NCBI RefSeq assembly: GCF_037963865.1
Contig: NZ_CP150170.1
Location: 5,332,001-5,396,000, forward strand
DNA: 64,000 nucleotides
Direction: 5' to 3'
Source: Paenibacillus sp. FSL R10-2734
Lineage (GTDB): Bacteria; Bacillota; Bacilli; Paenibacillales; Paenibacillaceae
A program made the position numbers and the translations under genes. The first letter of the stretch is position 1. Every line of letters begins with the position of its first letter. Below, piece after piece: positions 18,151 to 27,548 of the stretch. The notes beneath the pieces are model-generated. The model had not been told where the DNA came from, ran no database searches, and saw only the letters and a program-made list of their open reading frames with translations.

Positions 18151-18885
18151 TTATATTTTTAGAAATGTATCGCCCCAGATATCCGGACGGTTTGTACAAA
18201 TCATTATATCAGAATGCATATCTGCTAAGCGACGCATCTCTTTCCCTTTGTTCACGGTCCAAGCCATTATCTTCACACCTTGCTCAGTCAGAAGCGTAAC
18301 CAATCTCGGATTCAGTCGTGAAAAGCTAATCGATAGAAGAGAGCACTCCAGTTCAAGCAGCCTTCGAGCAGGATTACCAAACCTTGAATCAAAGATCAAG
18401 CCTGTGCGAAAGCGGGGGTCTAATTCCTTAATTTTTTTCAACACATCTGTGTCAAAAGAGGTCAAGATCACGTCGTCCCGCATGCCCTTGGAGGAAATAA
18501 GATCCGTCACCTTCTTTTCGATGCCAGGATACATATCGCCCACTGTCTTCAGTTCAATATTTAAACGTAGTCTACCAGAGGCTAGTGTCAGCACCTCTTC
18601 TAAAGAAGGCACCCGCTCTCCCCGAAAAGAACGCCCTTTCCAGCTACCTGCATCGAGACGCCGGATATGTTCCCAATCCATGTTCTTGACCTTACCATGA
18701 CCATTGGTCGTTCGGTCCAGCGTAAAGTCATGAATGACTACAGGAACACCGTCTTTAGTGAGCTGGACATCCATTTCAATCCATTGCACAAATGGCATGG
18801 CTATAGCCATCCGAATCGCTGCTAATGTATTCTCCGGAGCTTTACCGGAAAATCCCCGATGGGCAACACATAAATTGTTCATCAT
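18151..18885 (-). CDS. glycerophosphodiester phosphodiesterase, cytoplasmic type
   Basis: A 244-residue GDPD domain enzyme that releases glycerol 3-phosphate from glycerophosphodiesters. Active-site residues are complete: AHRG (H9, R10), PENT (E18), EMDVQLTKDG (E37, D39) and IHD (H52). There is no signal peptide, so it resembles UgpQ more than secreted GlpQ. ATG 18885 follows GGGAGGT. It lies 18 bases downstream of the CapA-like gene, suggesting one transcript. Confidence 0.92.
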   Translation of the reverse strand: MMNNLCVAHRGFSGKAPENTLAAIRMAIAMPFVQWIEMDVQLTKDGVPVVIHDFTLDRTTNGHGKVKNMDWEHIRRLDAGSWKGRSFRGERVPSLEEVLTLASGRLRLNIELKTVGDMYPGIEKKVTDLISSKGMRDDVILTSFDTDVLKKIKELDPRFRTGLIFDSRFGNPARRLLELECSLLSISFSRLNPRLVTLLTEQGVKIMAWTVNKGKEMRRLADMHSDIMICTNRPDIWGDTFLKI

Positions 18886-18903
18886 AAGGACCTCCCAGAA
18901 ACC

Positions 18904-20298
18904 CTATTTCGTAACTTGAGTGACTTTACCGTCACTGTCAATCTTTACTCGACCAGCAGATAAGCCTTCAACTTTTTTCAGCAAAAGCTGTCCATTCACC
19001 TCGTTCATCGGCACGGGCTGAGCTAACTCAGCAGTCATAGGCTTCAGCTGTAATGAACATTGACCTTTTTTACTACATTCCGCCTGAAAAACAGCAGTTT
19101 CCCAAGTGGCTGGTACCGTGGATCTCGTAAAAATAAAATTACCAGTGCTGTATGCGATCCACTTCCCTTTGTATGGCTCCACACCTTGCAACACATGTGG
19201 GTGACCGCCAATGACAAGATCAGCTCCCGCATCGACAAAGCTACGTCCAAGTGACTGCTGGATATTATCAAATTGTTCTACCCGTTCCTTGCCCCAATGG
19301 ACAACTACGACAACTAAATCGGCTTTTTGTTTGGCTGCAGCTATCGCTTTAAGTCCTTCTCTACTATCGTATACGGAAGCAAGTCCCGGTTTATTCTTTA
19401 AGGCCATCCAATCAGTGGCAGGGATTACACGTGTGAACCCTAGCAAGGCGATCTTAATCCCTTTACGCTCAAAATATTGCGCCGAGAATGCTTCTTTACT
19501 GTTGAGTCCAGCACCAACATAAGGAATGCCTCTTTCCGAGAGATGGCTAAGAGTGTCTCGCAGACCTTCCTCCCCTTGATCCAGCGTATGATTGTTTGCC
19601 ATATTTACAGCATCCACTCCGGCTGCCTTAAGAGCATCTAACGCCTTCGGCGAGCCTTTGAATACATATTGCTTGTTGGCCGCGCCTACCCCACCTGTTG
19701 TCACAGGGGTCTCCAGATTCACGACCGTAAGGTCATCCTTCTTGAACATTCCATTCAGTGCGGCATACGAATAATCGTAGCCCTTCTTCTCAAGAAGTTC
19801 CCCGGCTTTACCAGAAAAAATAACATCTCCACCAAAATTCAAAGTCACTGTATTGCCAGTAGCCTGATCATCTGATGGAAGTCCAGACACTGAACCACCG
19901 TCTGCGACTTGGGAGCTACCTTCATTCGTCGAAGGCGTTGCAGTTGCTTCAGGTGCCTTTGTTTCAATCGTTTCTTCACTCTCTGGCTCCGGTGTAGGTG
20001 TGGCCTCTGGGGCTACCGTAGGAGAAGGGACTGGAGACTCCGTGGCTTCAGGCGTTTCAGTTACTATAGGTGCTGTCTCCTGAGAAGTAATATCCGGTGT
20101 AGGTGTAGGTGAAGCTGTGACCTGCGCCACCGGAGGCGGCTCAGAACTTCCCTTGAATTTGTCATACATAAAGCTATAGCTGAGCGCCACAGTAATCATC
20201 AGAAGAAGACCTGCATTGATCCAAATCCAGGCCGTTCTGCGCTTACGTTTGCTCTTATGCTTGTTCTTCTGTCTAGAACGTGATCGCGGCGGATACAT
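18904..20298 (-). CDS. CapA family protein (poly-gamma-glutamate capsule-like phosphoesterase)
   Basis: A 464-residue membrane-anchored extracellular protein: a strongly basic N-terminus, one helix (about residues 24-43), a Thr/Pro/Glu-rich linker of about 100 residues, and a PGA_cap metallophosphoesterase-like domain with NFGGDVIFSGK, NLETPVT, MANNHTLDQG, VHWGKE and IGGHPHVLQG. CapA takes part in poly-gamma-glutamate export in Bacillus; stand-alone homologues have unknown roles. ATG 20298 has GAGGAG 12 bases upstream. A TTG at 20325 would extend it by 9 residues, but it sits only about 10 bases after the -10 box. Confidence 0.85.
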   Translation of the reverse strand: MYPPRSRSRQKNKHKSKRKRRTAWIWINAGLLLMITVALSYSFMYDKFKGSSEPPPVAQVTASPTPTPDITSQETAPIVTETPEATESPVPSPTVAPEATPTPEPESEETIETKAPEATATPSTNEGSSQVADGGSVSGLPSDDQATGNTVTLNFGGDVIFSGKAGELLEKKGYDYSYAALNGMFKKDDLTVVNLETPVTTGGVGAANKQYVFKGSPKALDALKAAGVDAVNMANNHTLDQGEEGLRDTLSHLSERGIPYVGAGLNSKEAFSAQYFERKGIKIALLGFTRVIPATDWMALKNKPGLASVYDSREGLKAIAAAKQKADLVVVVVHWGKERVEQFDNIQQSLGRSFVDAGADLVIGGHPHVLQGVEPYKGKWIAYSTGNFIFTRSTVPATWETAVFQAECSKKGQCSLQLKPMTAELAQPVPMNEVNGQLLLKKVEGLSAGRVKIDSDGKVTQVTK

Positions 20299-20334
20299 TG
20301 ATTCTATGATCTCCTCTACTCTCAAATTGGTTCT

Positions 20335-20340
20335 ATTATA
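20335..20340 (-). promoter_or_regulatory. -10 element for the CapA-led run
   Basis: TATAAT on the minus strand, about 37 bases before the chosen ATG. A clear -35 is not visible. Confidence 0.45.
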
Positions 20341-20404
20341 GCATACCTAGCACCTGTCCCTCCAAATAAGAGAGTCGGTTACTATAGTATTATGTAATAT
20401 TTAA

Positions 20405-20449
20405 ACAAAAACGGTGAAGCAAAATAATCTTCGCTTCACCGTTCATTTT
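20405..20449. terminator. terminator of hem operon
   Basis: ACGGTGAAGC (20411-20420) pairs with GCTTCACCGT (20433-20442). The A-rich left flank gives a T-tract on the minus strand after hemY. Confidence 0.85.
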
Positions 20450-20471
20450 ATATTATCAGAACTCCACTACA

Positions 20472-21893
20472 TCAATTCGTTAAACGCTTAGCAGCGCTTT
20501 GTGCTGTATGTTTAGCCTGCTTAACACAATCGGGCATTGCCACCCCATCATATCCAGCTCCAAAGACATATACCCCAGGAAGTGTTGTCTCAAGTTCCCT
20601 ATGGAATTTAGAAAGATTACTGAGATGTCCCACAGGATACTGTGGCACCGAATGTTCCGAACGAGTAATTTCCGTGAATATAGGTTTCGCTGTAATGCCC
20701 ATGATCTCTCGCAAATCCTTATCTACTAGCTCCGTAAGTGCCTCATCCGGAAGCTGAACATTCTGCTCATCTCCTGAACGGCCAACATGACAGCGCATAA
20801 GCACTTTATCATCTGGACTCGTATGCGGCCACTTCGTGGACGTCCACGTGCAAGCGGTAATATTGCGTCCTTCCTTACGTGGCACAAGAAAACCTGATCC
20901 ATCATCATCCATTTCGATATCCTTCTTGTTGAAGGCCATGACTAGGTTCGCAACCGAAACATAATTTACTGCATCAAGCGCTGAAACATCCACATACGGA
21001 CGCAGAAGTTCGGCGGCAAAAGAATTTGGTGTAGTGATGTATATTTCATCTGCAAGCAGTCGTTCACCGTTTTCCAGCTCTAGTTCATAACGAGCAGATG
21101 TATTTACTGTAGCATGTATAGAGACTACGGCTGCTTCAGTTCGCTGTTCTACATCATGTAGCTCATGAATCAAGCCATGTACCAGACTTTGTAGCCCTTT
21201 TTGAAATGTCAGTAAAGTGCTGCTCTTTGTGCTTGAATCTGTCTTATTTGACTTCTGCTCTGCAGTGATACCACGAATAAGACTACCATACTTCCGTTCT
21301 ACTTCTCTAAATTGCGGAAAGGTAGCCTGTAGGCTGATGTTGTGAATATTTCCCGCATACATACCGGCTAATAGCGGTTCGGTCAAATTCTCCATCACTT
21401 CAGTACCTAATCGACGCTCAATCAGCTGGCCAAGGGATTCATCTCCATCACTACGCTGGCGAGGAAGAATAAAATCCATCAGCGCGCGTGCTTTGCCACC
21501 AAATGAAATCAGTCCACTTGATAAAAATGGCTTGAGTTCAGTAGGGATTCCAAGCACAAGACCAGAAGGCATAGGATGTAGCTTATCACGCTGCAATACA
21601 TAGGTCTTCATCGCCTTTGGATTTGTGGTCACCAGTTCGTGATCCAGCTCCAATTCCTTAGCCAGATCGACCATCTCTGTTTTACTAGCTAAAAATGAAT
21701 CCGGACCTTTATCAATCACAAATCCATCCCGGTGCAATGTTTCGATTTTCCCGCCGAGTGTCTTGTCTTTCTCCAGCAGTACAATATCAGGTTTTATGCC
21801 AGCTTCTTTATAGTATTTACGAATGTAAAAGGCGGCGCTGAGTCCACTCAGCCCACCGCCTATGATTACAATTCGCCTAGAGGGACCAGTCAT
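20472..21893 (-). CDS. hemY: coproporphyrinogen III oxidase (HemY/CgoX)
   Basis: A 473-residue FAD enzyme of the HemY/HemG-like group. In Bacillota it oxidises coproporphyrinogen III to coproporphyrin III, the branch in which iron is inserted before the final decarboxylation. The dinucleotide-binding motif IVIIGGGLSGLSAAFYI lies at residues 8-24, followed by LLEKDKTLGGKIETLHRDGF; the C-terminal FGAGYDGVAMPDCVKQA completes the FAD site. Its ATGA start overlaps the hemH stop. The three genes hemE-hemH-hemY form one operon ending in the terminator at 20405-20449. Confidence 0.93.
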   Translation of the reverse strand: MTGPSRRIVIIGGGLSGLSAAFYIRKYYKEAGIKPDIVLLEKDKTLGGKIETLHRDGFVIDKGPDSFLASKTEMVDLAKELELDHELVTTNPKAMKTYVLQRDKLHPMPSGLVLGIPTELKPFLSSGLISFGGKARALMDFILPRQRSDGDESLGQLIERRLGTEVMENLTEPLLAGMYAGNIHNISLQATFPQFREVERKYGSLIRGITAEQKSNKTDSSTKSSTLLTFQKGLQSLVHGLIHELHDVEQRTEAAVVSIHATVNTSARYELELENGERLLADEIYITTPNSFAAELLRPYVDVSALDAVNYVSVANLVMAFNKKDIEMDDDGSGFLVPRKEGRNITACTWTSTKWPHTSPDDKVLMRCHVGRSGDEQNVQLPDEALTELVDKDLREIMGITAKPIFTEITRSEHSVPQYPVGHLSNLSKFHRELETTLPGVYVFGAGYDGVAMPDCVKQAKHTAQSAAKRLTN

Positions 21894-22855
21894 GACTGAC
21901 CGGCCGCCATTTGATTCAGTCTTGTACGAACGACATCGCTCAATACAGACATGTACGCAGGATCGCTGTTCAAGGATTCAATCCGCATTAGACGCATATC
22001 AAGCTCTGAAGCTACGGCTGTTGCCTCGATATCGAGGTCGTACAGCACTTCCAAATGATCGGATACGAACCCGATTGGCGCTACTAGAACATATTCAACC
22101 TGTTCCTTGCTAAGCTGCTGAAGTGTATCCAAGATATCCGGTCCAAGCCATGGTTCGGCCGTACGTCCTGCGCTTTGCCATGTAAACTGCCAGTTAGCTA
22201 TCCCCACTTGATCCGCAATAGCCTTTGAGGTCTCCAGTAGCTGATCTTTATATGGATCACCCATAGACAGAATACGCTCCGGAAGACTATGAGCGCTAAA
22301 TAATACCCGTATCTCATCGCGAGTAGCGCCTGCTTCGATATATTGATCCAGTTTCGCTGTTACTCTTCGGCTTAGAACATCGATCAATACTGGATGCATA
22401 TGGTAGCTCTCTACAAAACCCATGTCAATGTTACATGCATCAGCCTTTTCCTGAGCACGTTTGATGTAGCCTCCCACGCTCATGCTTGAATAGTGAGGGG
22501 CAAGTACAACACCAATCGCTTGGGTAATGCCATCCTTCGCCATCGCCTCCACGCCGTCCTCAATAAATGGGTAGGCATGCTTCAATCCTTGATAGCAGAC
22601 AAATTCAACATCCGCCCCAGCTTTATCTGCGTTTAGAGCAGCCTGTAATGCTTCTACTTGACGGTCTGTGTTCTCCCGTAGCGGGAATACACCTCCGACT
22701 ATCGCCTCGTAGCGATCTGTTAGTTCTTTAAGTTGCTCCGCTGTAGGCGGATTGCCACGCCGAATATGTGTGTAATATGCTTCAACGTCTTCTAAGCTTT
22801 TAGGAGTGCCATACGACATGACGAGAACACCTATTTTTGCTGTCACGGATTCCAT
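21890..22855 (-). CDS. hemH: coproporphyrin III ferrochelatase (HemH/CpfC)
   Basis: The 321-residue ferrochelatase inserts ferrous iron into coproporphyrin III in the Gram-positive heme branch. It has GVLVMSYGTPKSLEDVEAYYTHIRRG at the start, the LFSAHSLPERI segment with the metal-handling histidine near residue 185, and QSAGRTAEPWLGPD, all family signatures. It starts 26 bases after hemE and overlaps hemY by four bases. Confidence 0.94.
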   Translation of the reverse strand: MESVTAKIGVLVMSYGTPKSLEDVEAYYTHIRRGNPPTAEQLKELTDRYEAIVGGVFPLRENTDRQVEALQAALNADKAGADVEFVCYQGLKHAYPFIEDGVEAMAKDGITQAIGVVLAPHYSSMSVGGYIKRAQEKADACNIDMGFVESYHMHPVLIDVLSRRVTAKLDQYIEAGATRDEIRVLFSAHSLPERILSMGDPYKDQLLETSKAIADQVGIANWQFTWQSAGRTAEPWLGPDILDTLQQLSKEQVEYVLVAPIGFVSDHLEVLYDLDIEATAVASELDMRLMRIESLNSDPAYMSVLSDVVRTRLNQMAAGQS

Positions 22856-22881
22856 CCCCTTTAAGATTTATTAGGCTATCA

Positions 22882-23943
22882 CTAAGAACGCAGCTTCGCT
22901 GATTCTTTCAATACTTCCTGTGAATATTCGTGAATGTATTCGGTCAATTCTCTAAGCTTCTCTAATGAAGCCTCCGGGAATAATCCATGACCCAGATTAA
23001 AGATATAACCTGGCTCCCGTACTCCTTCATCGATCAGCTCTTTCGCGTGCTCTTTCAAGACGTCCATCGGCGCTGTAAGTAAATATGGATCCAGGTTTCC
23101 TTGAATCGCAAATTTCCCGCCCGTTCTGCGTCGACCTTCAGTCAAGCTTACGCGCCAGTCCACCCCGATTACATCTGCTTGAAGCTTCGTAAGACTCGGT
23201 AGCAATTCTCCAGAGCTTACGCCAGGAAAGTATATTTTCGGAACATCAAGATCAGATAATTCGGAAAAAATACGAGCAACCGTCGGTAACACGTACTTCT
23301 CAAAATCACGTGGCGCAAGAGCACCCACCCAGCTGTCGAACAATTGAAACGCTTTCCCACCACTGCGTACGTGACTGCGGAGGTACGTTATAATCATATC
23401 GCCGAGCTTGTCCATCAGCATTTCCCAGACACGGGGTTCACTGTACATTAGCTCTTTAGTGCGGATATATCCTTTAGAAGGTCTGCCTTCGATCAGATAG
23501 CTGGCAATGGTAAACGGTGCTCCTGCAAAAGTAATCAAGGGCACGTCCAGCTCCTTATCCAGAATTGCAATCGTCTCCAAAATATGTCCGAGATCCCCTT
23601 CAACATCAATAGGTCTCAGTCTCTCGACATCTGCCGCAGAGCGAATCGGATTCTCAATCACAGGACCGATATCTTTAACGATATCAAATTTCACACCGAT
23701 AGAAGCGACCGGGTTCATAATATCAGAATACAAAATGGCCGCATCCACACCCAGCTTGCGCACAGGCATCAAGGTTACTTCCGCCGCCAACTCAGGCTGT
23801 TTGCAGATTTCAAGCAGTGAATACTTTTCCTTGATTTTACGGTACTCGGGATCATAACGGCCGGCCTGCCGCATGTACCATACGGGAACGTGCTCCGTAT
23901 CCTGCTTTCTGCAGGCGCGGATAAAAGTGTCATTGTAGGTCAT
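22882..23943 (-). CDS. hemE: uroporphyrinogen decarboxylase
   Basis: HemE removes four acetate carboxyl groups from uroporphyrinogen III to give coproporphyrinogen III. The 353-residue product has the signature PVWYMRQAGRYDPEYRKIKEK at residues 19-39 and the LYSDIMNP aspartate motif. It is the first gene of the hem operon. The ATG at 23943 has GGAG 8 bases upstream. Its promoter must lie in the 330-base divergent region towards 24274; AT-rich -10-like boxes occur there but I cannot pick one. Confidence 0.95.
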   Translation of the reverse strand: MTYNDTFIRACRKQDTEHVPVWYMRQAGRYDPEYRKIKEKYSLLEICKQPELAAEVTLMPVRKLGVDAAILYSDIMNPVASIGVKFDIVKDIGPVIENPIRSAADVERLRPIDVEGDLGHILETIAILDKELDVPLITFAGAPFTIASYLIEGRPSKGYIRTKELMYSEPRVWEMLMDKLGDMIITYLRSHVRSGGKAFQLFDSWVGALAPRDFEKYVLPTVARIFSELSDLDVPKIYFPGVSSGELLPSLTKLQADVIGVDWRVSLTEGRRRTGGKFAIQGNLDPYLLTAPMDVLKEHAKELIDEGVREPGYIFNLGHGLFPEASLEKLRELTEYIHEYSQEVLKESAKLRS

Positions 23944-24142
23944 GATAAGATCTCCATTATATTTTATAAGATTTTTTTGAAAATATAAGAAAGTATAAGT
24001 TTCACTTTATACATTATCCTTATATTTCTCGTTTAAACGCTTACCGTCCTGATATGGACGCCGATGGCGTTTATTCTTGATCGACATACTTACTATTATG
24101 CCCTTTTTAAAAGGTTGTAACAAGCAAATCGAAGATGTTGGA

Positions 24143-24170
24143 ATGACAATCCTATGACATTACTATGACA
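24143..24170 (+). promoter_or_regulatory. three ATGACA direct repeats, 11-bp period
   Basis: ATGACA occurs at 24143, 24154 and 24165, exactly one helical turn apart, in the divergent region between hemE and the MFS gene. The spacing resembles response-regulator arrays such as PhoP boxes, but the binding factor is not known. A weak promoter (TTGAAC, 18 bases, GATAAA) may follow near 24185-24215. Confidence 0.45.
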
Positions 24171-24273
24171 TGTGTTGCACTTTTGAACCTTTAAAAATGA
24201 TATACTGATAAAATGTCATTTTTTCCGATAATCATGTATTTTCTGAAATTCTTTGAAAGGATGTGAAAGCACT

Positions 24274-25494
24274 TTGAAGAAATGGGAGACATGGAAGGTC
24301 AACCTCTTAGTGCTTTGGTTCGGACAATTCTTGGTAAATGCTGGAATGACTATGATTACACCATTCCTGACCTTGTATCTTGCTAAAGATCTTGGAGTTC
24401 AGGGTGAGCACGAAATCGGAATTTGGGCGGGTCTTATTTTTGCCGCAAACTTCTTAACTTCTTTCATTTTCCAGCCACTATGGGGGAAGCTTGCTGACAA
24501 ATATGGACGTAAAATCATGCTCCTACGCTCCAGCTTTGGTATGGCTATCGTCATGGTGTTGATGGGCTTCGCACAATCTCCTATGCAGCTACTCTTACTT
24601 CGTTTATTGAACGGAACAATTTCCGGTTTCAACCCCGCCTCCATCGCACTAGTCTCAAGTACCACACCCAAAGAACGTATGGGTTTCTCAATGGGATTAA
24701 TGCAATCAGGGTCTGTAGCGGGCACAATTTTAGGACCACTTATTGGTGGTTTACTTGCCGATTTAATCGGATTTCGTCCGATCTTTTATGTCGTTGGAGC
24801 CTTGCTCTTTATCGCCTCACTGCTGGCATTATTTCTCGTTAAAGAAAAATTCGACCGCGCAGAAGCCGCTCAGGAGCCACAGATTTCGGTACTTGAAGGC
24901 TTGAAGGAGCTAATCAAGATTCCTCAGCTTCCAGCATTGTTCGGTGTAACTTTTCTGCTGCAATTTGCAATGATTAGCCCGATGGCCTTACTGCCACTTT
25001 ATGTAGCAAAGTTAAATGGCCCTGCTGCGAATATAGCCTTCTTAGCCGGAATGGTCAGTGCAGTTACGGGGATCTCTAATATGCTGGCTTCCCCCTTACT
25101 CGGAAAGCTGAGTGACAAAGTTGGCGCACATCGCATTCTGACCTACGCGTTAATCGGAGCTTCTCTGTTCCTGATTCCGCAGGCCTTCGTAACCAGTGTC
25201 TGGCAGCTAATTATAGTCCGCTTCCTCATGGGAGTCTTCATGGGCGGACTGCTACCTAGTGTTAATGCGCTTATCCGTTCCTATACTCCTGACGGAAAAG
25301 AAAGCCGCGCATTCGGCTTCAACAGCAGCACACTGGCACTAGGCAATATGCTGGGAGCTATTTTAGGCGGCTTTCTATCTGGTTATATTGGGATTGAAGG
25401 ACTGTTCATCATTTCAGGCAGTTTACTGCTAGTAAATACCATATGGGTCCGGCTCAAGCTATATAAAGCAACTCCGCCGCGATCATTTCGCTAA
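24274..25494 (+). CDS. MFS drug exporter (DHA1, MdtG-like)
   Basis: A 406-residue twelve-helix exporter. The motif GKLADKYGRKIM between helices 2 and 3 and the motif-C-like GSVAGTILGPLIGG in helix 5 mark the drug:H+ antiporter-1 group; the general pattern matches MdtG-type proteins. The substrate is unknown. The start is TTG 24274: a near-perfect ribosome site (AAAGGATGTGA) ends 7 bases upstream, and the longer frame from 24253 would contain that site. It converges with the O-methyltransferase gene with a gap of only 4 bases and no visible terminator. Confidence 0.87.
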   Translation: MKKWETWKVNLLVLWFGQFLVNAGMTMITPFLTLYLAKDLGVQGEHEIGIWAGLIFAANFLTSFIFQPLWGKLADKYGRKIMLLRSSFGMAIVMVLMGFAQSPMQLLLLRLLNGTISGFNPASIALVSSTTPKERMGFSMGLMQSGSVAGTILGPLIGGLLADLIGFRPIFYVVGALLFIASLLALFLVKEKFDRAEAAQEPQISVLEGLKELIKIPQLPALFGVTFLLQFAMISPMALLPLYVAKLNGPAANIAFLAGMVSAVTGISNMLASPLLGKLSDKVGAHRILTYALIGASLFLIPQAFVTSVWQLIIVRFLMGVFMGGLLPSVNALIRSYTPDGKESRAFGFNSSTLALGNMLGAILGGFLSGYIGIEGLFIISGSLLLVNTIWVRLKLYKATPPRSFR

Positions 25495-25498
25495 CAAC

Positions 25499-26128
25499 CT
25501 ATTTCACCATAGCCAGCGCCAATCCATCATAAGCTGGCAGACAAGTGCTGATAAGACGCTCATCGGTGGCGATCATTTCATTGAAATGCCGTACAGCCAG
25601 AATGGCAGGCCCATTTCGATCTGTATTTAGAGTCCGTCCGCGGAGAAAGATATTATCACCAGCAATAATCGCTCCTGGGTTAGCCAGCTTGATGGCATAT
25701 TCCAAGTAGTTAGGGTAATTCATCTTATCTGCGTCAATGAAAAAGAAATCGAACTTAGCGCCCTCTGCTTCGAGTGCCTTCAGGCTGTCCATTGCAGGAC
25801 CGATTTTATACTCCGTAGAATCTCCGAATCCGGCCAGCTCTAGATTACGGCGAGCAAGCTCGGCATAATCGGCCCTTAGCTCTAGTGAGGTCAACTGACC
25901 ACCTGCAGCAAATCCGCGAGATAAGCAAATCCCGCTGTAGCCGCCGAGTGCGCCAATCTCCAAAAGACGTGTGGAGCGGGACAGTCTAACAAGCATAGTG
26001 AGCAATCTTCCGTACCCCGGCTCGACAGACACCGGCGGCATACCTGCTTGGACAATCGCTTCTTTTACTTGAAGCAGAATTTCGTCCTCGGTATAAAGTT
26101 GTTCACTGTATTCTTCTTGGGTAAGCAT
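25499..26128 (-). CDS. class I O-methyltransferase (CCoAOMT-like)
   Basis: A 209-residue SAM-dependent O-methyltransferase. The SAM motif LLEIGALGGYSGICLSRG lies at about residues 55-72, the acidic SLELRADYAELARRN follows, and FFFIDADKMNYPNY carries the metal-binding aspartates. Bacterial members methylate catechol-type hydroxyls or, in the TrmR lineage, a tRNA wobble uridine; I cannot separate these. ATG 26128 has AAGGAG about 6 bases upstream. Confidence 0.88.
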   Translation of the reverse strand: MLTQEEYSEQLYTEDEILLQVKEAIVQAGMPPVSVEPGYGRLLTMLVRLSRSTRLLEIGALGGYSGICLSRGFAAGGQLTSLELRADYAELARRNLELAGFGDSTEYKIGPAMDSLKALEAEGAKFDFFFIDADKMNYPNYLEYAIKLANPGAIIAGDNIFLRGRTLNTDRNGPAILAVRHFNEMIATDERLISTCLPAYDGLALAMVK

Positions 26129-26188
26129 AAAGATTCTCCTTTAATTATCCCCCGTTTTCTCGAATTAAGGGATGACGGGGAACATTTT

Positions 26189-26320
26189 ATGGTTTATGGA
26201 ATGACGGGCATTGTGAAGTGTCCCACATTCCCCTATACTTGTATGGATGCTTTTCTTATGGTATTGGCTTTTCTTATTGTACTGGCTTTTCGTATTTATC
26301 TACAAGTTAAACGGAGTTGA
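26189..26320 (+). CDS. possible small membrane peptide
   Basis: A 43-residue frame ends in a hydrophobic helix (FLMVLAFLIVLAFRIYLQV) and basic tail, just before ypsC. GGGGA lies 7 bases before ATG 26189. The ypsC ribosome site overlaps its last codons, which would allow coupling. No family is recognised and it could be a chance frame. Confidence 0.3.
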   Translation: MVYGMTGIVKCPTFPYTCMDAFLMVLAFLIVLAFRIYLQVKRS

Positions 26321-26326
26321 GAGCAT

Positions 26327-27466
26327 TTGAGCAAATTACAATTAATCGCTACTGCCCCAATGGGATTAGAAGCTGTAGTAGCGCGCGAATTAAACGAACT
26401 GGGTTATGAGACCACGGTAGAGAACGGACGAGTATTGTTCAGCGGTGATTACATCGACATCTGTCGCTGTAATTTGTGGCTGCGCACATCCGACCGCGTA
26501 TTAGTTAAAATGGGCCAATTCCCCGCCAAAACTTTTGACGAGCTATTCGAGGGTGTTAAAGCCCTACCTTGGGAAGACTGGATTCCTGAGAATGGAGAGT
26601 TTCCGGTAGAAGGACGATCCCATAAATCACAACTAACGAGTGTACCCGCTTGCCAAGGGATTGTCAAAAAAGCTATCGTCGAGAAGCTGAAGCTTTCCTA
26701 TCATACGGACTGGTTCCCAGAGAACGGACCTCGATATGTTATCGAAGTAATTTTGTTAAACGATATCGCGCTCATTACGCTAGACACTACTGGGCCTGCT
26801 CTACACAAACGTGGATACCGCAGACAAGCAACAGAGGCTCCACTGAAGGAAACGATGGCTGCTGCGCTAATTCAGCTTAGCCGCTGGAATGGCCACCGAC
26901 CGCTATATGATCCATGCTGTGGTTCGGGAACACTGTTGATCGAAGCCGCTATGATCGCTTGGAACATCGCACCGGGTCTACGTCGTTCCTTCCCTTCGGA
27001 ACATTGGCCAGTCATTCCTAAGTATCTGTGGGAAGAAGCTCGCGAAGAAGCCTTCGATGCCGTGCGAGATGATTATCCATTGCAGCTAACCGGAACTGAT
27101 ATCGATCCTGCCGCCATAGAAATTGCTGAAGCCGCTGCTAAAAGTGCCGGTCTGTCTGGTGAAATCACCTTCACAGTGATGGCCGCCGCCAAAGCTAGAC
27201 CTCAAGGTGAATATGGCTGTATCATCACCAACCCACCATATGGTGAACGGATCAGTAATGACAAAGAGGTTGAGAAGCTGACTCGCCAGTTTGGTGAAAT
27301 GATGCTGTATCTACCGACTTGGTCATTCTTTGCGATTAGCCCATATAAGGAATTCGAACAATATTACGGCCGTAAAGCGGACAAGCGTCGCAAGCTGTAT
27401 AACGGACGTATTGAGTGTCAATATTATCAATACTTGGGTCCACTTCCACCTAGAAATCCGAAATAA
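26327..27466 (+). CDS. ypsC: THUMP-domain rRNA/RNA N2-guanine methyltransferase (YpsC)
   Basis: A 379-residue class I RNA methyltransferase of the RlmL/YpsC group. A THUMP domain occupies roughly residues 60-160; the catalytic domain has YDPCCGSGTLLIEAA (near residue 192), TGTDIDPAAIEIA and the methylation motif NPPYGER. Relatives modify guanine N2 in 23S rRNA. The start is TTG 26327, about 8 bases after CGGAG. Terminated by the hairpin at 27472-27512. Confidence 0.92.
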   Translation: MSKLQLIATAPMGLEAVVARELNELGYETTVENGRVLFSGDYIDICRCNLWLRTSDRVLVKMGQFPAKTFDELFEGVKALPWEDWIPENGEFPVEGRSHKSQLTSVPACQGIVKKAIVEKLKLSYHTDWFPENGPRYVIEVILLNDIALITLDTTGPALHKRGYRRQATEAPLKETMAAALIQLSRWNGHRPLYDPCCGSGTLLIEAAMIAWNIAPGLRRSFPSEHWPVIPKYLWEEAREEAFDAVRDDYPLQLTGTDIDPAAIEIAEAAAKSAGLSGEITFTVMAAAKARPQGEYGCIITNPPYGERISNDKEVEKLTRQFGEMMLYLPTWSFFAISPYKEFEQYYGRKADKRRKLYNGRIECQYYQYLGPLPPRNPK

Positions 27467-27471
27467 TTAAG

Positions 27472-27512
27472 AACGGACATCTACCTCGATTGGAGGACGG
27501 TGTCCGTTTCTT
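27472..27512 (+). terminator. terminator after ypsC
   Basis: AACGGACA pairs with TGTCCGTT, with an inner CTACCTC-type loop, and ends in TTTCTTATT. Confidence 0.75.
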
Positions 27513-27548
27513 ATTACAGAATCATTTACGCGCTAGGAGGCTTTAAAC

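Noticed and set aside
24262..24277. Possible catabolite-responsive element (TGAAAGCACTTTGA)
   Set aside because: It has two mismatches to the cre consensus and coincides with the ribosome site and TTG start of the MFS gene.
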